A stretch of DNA of 9,277 nt. It comes from Scatosoma sp045658805. GTDB lineage: Bacteria > Bacillota > Clostridia > Christensenellales > Borkfalkiaceae. The notes under the pieces were generated by a model. It saw only the letters and a program-made list of their open reading frames with translations. It did no database searches and was not told where the DNA came from. Below are positions 6,683 through 9,277 of this stretch, in pieces (position 1 is the stretch's first letter; each line of letters opens with the position of its first letter). Both the position numbers and the translations under genes were made by a program. The stretch spans positions 1 through 9,277 of the forward strand of contig JAZOVQ010000037.1 of the NCBI GenBank assembly GCA_045658805.1, in the 5' to 3' direction.

Positions 6683-7521
6683 AGCTGGGTGTAATAACGG
6701 ATTGCTTTAAACAAACGCATGAAAACGGAATTAAGCAGGCCGCGGCATTGGGGCTGGACGGCGTACAAATTTACGCGACGACGGGCGCCTTCTCTCCCGA
6801 CCTTTCGGCGGCGGAAAAGGCGGAATTTAAGCGCTTATTAAAGGAAAACGGGCTTGAGGTGTCCGCGCTTTGCGGTGATATGGGCGGTTACGGGTTTGAA
6901 ATTGCCGAGGATAACGCCGAACGTATCGAAAAAACCAAGCGTATCATTGACCTTGCCGCGGAGTTTGAAACAAGTGTCGTGACAACGCATATTGGGGTGA
7001 TTCCCGACGATAAGACCCACCCCAGGTACGAGGTTATGCTGTCTGCATTGACGGAATGCGGCTTATACGCAAAGGCGCGCGGTGTGACGCTTGCCATTGA
7101 AACGGGGCCTGAAAAAGCGGCGACGCTACTTGCGTTTTTGTTGGATACCAAGGGAGGCGTTGGCGTCAACCTCGATCCTGCAAACTTCACTATGGTGACG
7201 GGGCAGGACGCCGTGGAAGCGGTGTATATACTTAAAGATTTTATTGTACACACGCACCTAAAGGACGGAAAAATGCTGGATAAAAATCAAAACCCCACCG
7301 ACGTATACCACGCGTTTGCCGTAGGCGGCGTGGACGCCTTAAATGCTTGCAAGGGCTTTGCGGAATTGCCAATCGGCGAGGGGGACGTGGATTGGGATAA
7401 CTATCTTAACGCATTAAAAGAAATTGGTTTCGACGGCTTTTTGACCATTGAAAGGGAGTGCGGCGAAAACCCTGCGGCGGATATTGCGGCGGCGGCTTGT
7501 TTTATTAAGGCAAAATTATAA
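6679..7521 (+). CDS. Sugar phosphate isomerase/epimerase-like TIM-barrel protein (operon gene 4)
   Basis: A 280-residue protein of the xylose-isomerase-like / AP-endonuclease-2 TIM-barrel superfamily, which includes sugar and ketose epimerases, inosose isomerases and dehydratases, and subunits of C-glycoside-cleaving enzymes. The four expected metal ligands are seen at strand ends: E141 (A-I-E-T-G-P), D166 (N-L-D-P-A-N), H193 (H-T-H-L-K-D) and E258 (T-I-E-R-E). A His at 105 (T-T-H-I-G) is also typical. The protein probably acts on the keto-sugar made by the neighbouring dehydrogenases, by enediolate isomerisation, epimerisation or elimination with a divalent metal. Its ATG overlaps the stop of gene 3 (ATGA), and a terminator follows 24 bases after its stop, so it is the last gene of the operon. 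The exact reaction cannot be assigned. Confidence 0.9.
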   Translation: MKLGVITDCFKQTHENGIKQAAALGLDGVQIYATTGAFSPDLSAAEKAEFKRLLKENGLEVSALCGDMGGYGFEIAEDNAERIEKTKRIIDLAAEFETSVVTTHIGVIPDDKTHPRYEVMLSALTECGLYAKARGVTLAIETGPEKAATLLAFLLDTKGGVGVNLDPANFTMVTGQDAVEAVYILKDFIVHTHLKDGKMLDKNQNPTDVYHAFAVGGVDALNACKGFAELPIGEGDVDWDNYLNALKEIGFDGFLTIERECGENPAADIAAAACFIKAKL

Positions 7522-7545
7522 AAATTATTAAAAATTTCATAGATG

Positions 7546-7598
7546 AAAACGGGTGAAAAGCGTTTGCGTGATAGGCGTAAAATTTTCTCCCGTTTTTT
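7546..7598 (+). terminator. Intrinsic terminator of the oxidoreductase operon
   Basis: AAAACGGG (7546-7553) pairs with CCCGTTTT (7589-7596). After one mismatch, GAAAA pairs with TTTTC, giving a long imperfect stem. The right arm runs into a six-T tract at 7593-7598. It begins 24 bases after the operon's last stop codon. Confidence 0.85.
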
Positions 7599-7665
7599 GT
7601 TTAGCTTATGCACAAAAAGCTTTTTATGCTTCCAAAAAAAGGAAAAATATGCAAAAATATTGGTG

Positions 7666-7720
7666 AAAACAAGCCCAAAATTGGCTATATGCCGAAAAAA
7701 TGAGGAAAAGTGAAAAAATA
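7666..7720. promoter_or_regulatory. Candidate shared operator, copy B
   Basis: AAAACAAGCCCAAAA at 7666-7680 repeats the 15 bases at 3671-3685 exactly, and AAAAGTGAAAAAAT at 7706-7719 repeats 3682-3695. The two blocks touch in copy A but are 25 bases apart here. Both lie upstream of the promoter of the secreted repeat protein. A related ATGCAAAAA also precedes the 15-mer in both places. The binding protein is unknown; the AraC-type regulator at 2744-3601 is the nearest candidate. Confidence 0.45.
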
Positions 7721-7725
7721 ATGAG

Positions 7726-7754
7726 TGGAAATGCAAACGGCTATGTGGTATAAT
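7726..7754 (+). promoter_or_regulatory. Promoter of the secreted repeat protein gene
   Basis: A perfect TATAAT lies at 7749-7754. At 17 bp spacing the -35 position reads only TGGAAA (7726-7731), so an activator may be needed. The -10 and the bases after it (TATAATAATG then GTAC) are nearly the same as in the oxidoreductase operon promoter, and ACGGCT precedes both. Confidence 0.65.
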
Positions 7755-7776
7755 AATGCAGTACGAAAAAACTTCA

Positions 7777-7797
7777 TGCTCACGAAAAAATTGAGCA
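7777..7797 (+). other. Small hairpin in the 5' leader of the secreted repeat protein
   Basis: TGCTCA (7777-7782) and TGAGCA (7792-7797) form a 6-bp stem with a 9-base A-rich loop, ending three bases before the AGGAGG ribosome site. It could stabilise the mRNA 5' end or influence initiation. It lacks a T tract, so it is not a terminator. Confidence 0.35.
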
Positions 7798-7810
7798 ATA
7801 GGAGGAAGAA

Positions 7811-9277
7811 ATGAGAAAAATCAACTCAAAGTTAACGGCATTATTGCTTGCAATCGGTTGCTCCACTGCATGCGCAGGGGTTAGCATTGCAATCAACAAT
7901 TCGTTTACGGACTGCGTAACGGTAGAAGCGGAGGCTTCGTATACGACGCATAACATTGGCGCGTTGGATTTGCACGTAAACAGCTCGGTGGGCGGCGCAA
8001 GCGGCTTGAACAACCAGTTGTACTTGCAAAGAACGGACGGCGGCACGTTGCCCATTTTAAGCTGGGATTATATGTTTGCATCGGCTGGCGGTTCGATTAA
8101 GGTAAACGGCGAACAAGTTGCCATGGGCGAAATGAAGAGTACGGGCGACGGCTTCTTCGTAACCTTTGGCGCATTGAACGCAGGTGACGTTATCACCGTT
8201 GGCGGTGATTTTGTATGCGATGCGCAAGCTACGAAATACGTTATTGAAGAAAGCGCGTTCCAATGGACTGGCGAGAAATGGTTGGATTTTCATAGCGTAG
8301 GCGAAATGGAATTGCACGTAAACAGCTCGGTAGGCGCCGCGAAAGATTTGAACAATACACTGTATTTGAAGAGAGTAAGCGGCGAATTGCCTATTCAAAG
8401 CTGGGATTATGCGTTTGAATCGGCTAGCGGTACGCTCAAGGTAAACGGCGAACAAGTTGCCATGGGCGAAATGAAGAGTACGGGCGACGGCTTCTTCGTA
8501 ACCTTTGGTGCATTGAACGCAGGTGACGTTATCACCATTAGCGGTGCGTTTGCATGTCCGACGCAATCGACGGGTTACTTGATTAAGGAAAGCCATTTCC
8601 GTTGGACGGGCTCTGGTTGGGAGAAATACGTGCCCGTGGTTTACACTACGTATAATGTTGGTCAGGTAAGAATTTTAAACGATAGCAGCGCAAGTGCGGT
8701 ATACTTTGGTAAATTGAGCGGTAAGTTTGATATTGTAGACGGTACGTGGACGGAAAAATTGTCCTTTGAAGCGGGTAGCGGCGTGGGTGTTGCCATCAAC
8801 GGCACTGTTATCAATATGAATGATATTAAAATCCCCAATGATATTTACGTAAACTTGGGCACGACGGCGCAAGAGGGGGATATCCTCACCGTTAGCGGTA
8901 CTTTCTATAACGCGAATTTGAAAGTAAAATACGTTATCAGCGAAAGCAACTTCAAGTGGAATGGCTCGGCTTGGGAAACTTACGTGCCGCGCGATACCTA
9001 CAACATCGGCAAAGTGGTTATCGGCAATGGAAGCAGCGCAAGCGCAGTGTATTTTGACAAGGCAAGCGGTGCGGATTTTGAAGTAACGGAAGGTACGTGG
9101 ACGGAAAAATTGACCTTTGAAGCAGGCAGCGGCGTAGGTATTACTTTCAACGGCACGCAAATTGCGATGAACGATATTAAAATTCCTAACAACCTGTACG
9201 TTGGTTTGGGTAAGACGGCAACGACGGGTGACGTTATCGTAATCGGCGGTGCGTTCTACAACGACACTTTGAAGGTA
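7811..9277 (+). CDS. Secreted multi-module repeat protein, unknown function (3' end outside window)
   Basis: The frame is open from ATG 7811 to the right edge, 489 codons with no stop. AGGAGG at 7800-7805 supports the start. Residues 1-42 look like a signal peptide: basic M-R-K-I-N-S-K, a hydrophobic stretch 8-28, and a possible signal peptidase I site after A-E-A (40-42). C17 after L-A-I-G could be read as a lipobox but fits less well. The rest is four modules of about 115 residues: 47-160, 161-280, 281-396 and 397 onward (cut). Each ends with a G-D-[VI]-[IL]-x-[VI]-x-G-x-F strand; modules 1-3 then close with Y-[VL]-I-x-E-S-x-F-x-W-x-G-x-x-W. Modules 1 and 2 form one subtype, 3 and 4 another. 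Composition is rich in Gly, Ser, Asn and Val and poor in Cys, as in extracellular beta-sandwich repeats. I do not recognise a named family; adhesive, carbohydrate-binding or surface-layer roles are guesses. Confidence 0.85.
   Translation, partial: MRKINSKLTALLLAIGCSTACAGVSIAINNSFTDCVTVEAEASYTTHNIGALDLHVNSSVGGASGLNNQLYLQRTDGGTLPILSWDYMFASAGGSIKVNGEQVAMGEMKSTGDGFFVTFGALNAGDVITVGGDFVCDAQATKYVIEESAFQWTGEKWLDFHSVGEMELHVNSSVGAAKDLNNTLYLKRVSGELPIQSWDYAFESASGTLKVNGEQVAMGEMKSTGDGFFVTFGALNAGDVITISGAFACPTQSTGYLIKESHFRWTGSGWEKYVPVVYTTYNVGQVRILNDSSASAVYFGKLSGKFDIVDGTWTEKLSFEAGSGVGVAINGTVINMNDIKIPNDIYVNLGTTAQEGDILTVSGTFYNANLKVKYVISESNFKWNGSAWETYVPRDTYNIGKVVIGNGSSASAVYFDKASGADFEVTEGTWTEKLTFEAGSGVGITFNGTQIAMNDIKIPNNLYVGLGKTATTGDVIVIGGAFYNDTLKV
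8099..8197 (+). repeat. Near-identical 99-bp direct repeat, copy 1
   Basis: This block encodes residues 97-129 of module 1 and matches 8438-8536 at 98 of 99 bases by direct comparison. The only difference is C at 8170 against T at 8509, which is synonymous. Flanking module sequence differs in protein as well as DNA. Confidence 0.9.
8438..8536 (+). repeat. Near-identical 99-bp direct repeat, copy 2
   Basis: This is the second copy of the 8099-8197 block, 339 bp downstream and in the same reading frame (residues 210-242, module 2). Recombination between copies would delete or add exactly one module without breaking the frame. Confidence 0.9.

Larger units (their letters stand above)
7949..9277 (+). 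repeat. Array of ~115-residue modules in two subtypes
   Basis: Module 1 (7949-8290) and module 2 (8291-8650) share L-H-V-N-S-S-V-G, L-P-I-x-S-W-D-Y and the M-G-E-M-K-S-T-G-D-G core. Module 3 (8651-8998) and module 4 (8999 to the edge) share S-S-A-S-A-V-Y-F, G-T-W-T-E-K-L and M-N-D-I-K-I-P-N. The two subtypes align over their whole length, with a common end motif, so they descend from one unit. Periods are 339-342 bp between modules 1 and 2 and 348-351 bp between modules 3 and 4. The array continues past the window. Confidence 0.8.

Noticed and set aside
7608..7703. A 31-codon plus-strand open frame with Lys-rich product in the leader region
   Set aside because: No ribosome site precedes it, it starts directly behind a terminator T tract, it overlaps the shared regulatory block, and its Lys content reflects A-rich DNA.
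7811..7870. Lipoprotein signal (C17 after L-A-I-G) in the secreted repeat protein
   Set aside because: The residue three before the Cys is Ala and the hydrophobic stretch continues well past the Cys. A signal peptidase I site after A-E-A at residue 42 fits better, though a lipoprotein cannot be excluded.
8099..8536. CRISPR-like or insertion-sequence-like repeat
   Set aside because: Only two copies, 99 bp long, in frame within a coding module, with no short regular spacers, terminal inverted repeats or transposase.
8057..9160. Long minus-strand open frames (8057-8596 and 8675-9160) with repeated protein segments
   Set aside because: Their repetition is only the mirror of the plus-strand modules. 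The plus frame is open for 489 codons with signal peptide and AGGAGG site, so it is the real gene.

Overview
The window looks like chromosomal DNA of a low- to mid-GC Gram-positive anaerobe, most likely an uncultured gut Clostridia. The grounds are strong AGGAG-type ribosome sites, TTGACA/TATAAT-type promoters, intrinsic hairpin-plus-T terminators, tightly overlapping operon genes, and secreted repeat proteins of a style common in that group. The taxonomic call is an inference from style and not a marker-gene result.

Left part (1-2740): the 3' part of a secreted calcineurin-like metallophosphoesterase. It carries three Cys-pair surface repeats and a purple-acid-phosphatase-like N-terminal domain, and is closed by a terminator. 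Next is a monocistronic GufA-type ZIP metal transporter with its own promoter. A bidirectional terminator lies between it and the convergent AraC-family regulator.

Centre (2744-7598): an AraC-family regulator is transcribed away from a four-gene operon across a 179-bp divergent promoter region. The operon encodes three different Gfo/Idh/MocA-type oxidoreductases (the middle one short and without the usual glycine-rich NAD motif) and one xylose-isomerase-like TIM-barrel sugar isomerase/epimerase. The genes overlap by 1, 16 and 4 bases, and a terminator follows. The combination fits catabolism or modification of an uncommon sugar, glycoside or polyol by an oxidation/epimerisation/(re)duction scheme under AraC control. 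The substrate cannot be read from the sequence, and there is no transporter or glycosidase in the cluster.

Right part (7599-9277): an AT-rich leader region with a promoter, then the 5' part (489 codons, running off the edge) of a secreted protein built from ~115-residue modules of two subtypes. Two modules share a 99-bp block that is 98/99 identical in DNA.

The most interesting non-coding signal is a perfect 15-base match, plus further shared A-rich blocks and a similar -10 region, between the promoter region of the oxidoreductase operon and that of the secreted repeat protein. This suggests common control of the two units. No RNA genes, CRISPR arrays or insertion sequences were seen, and no gene-free stretch exceeds 300 bases.
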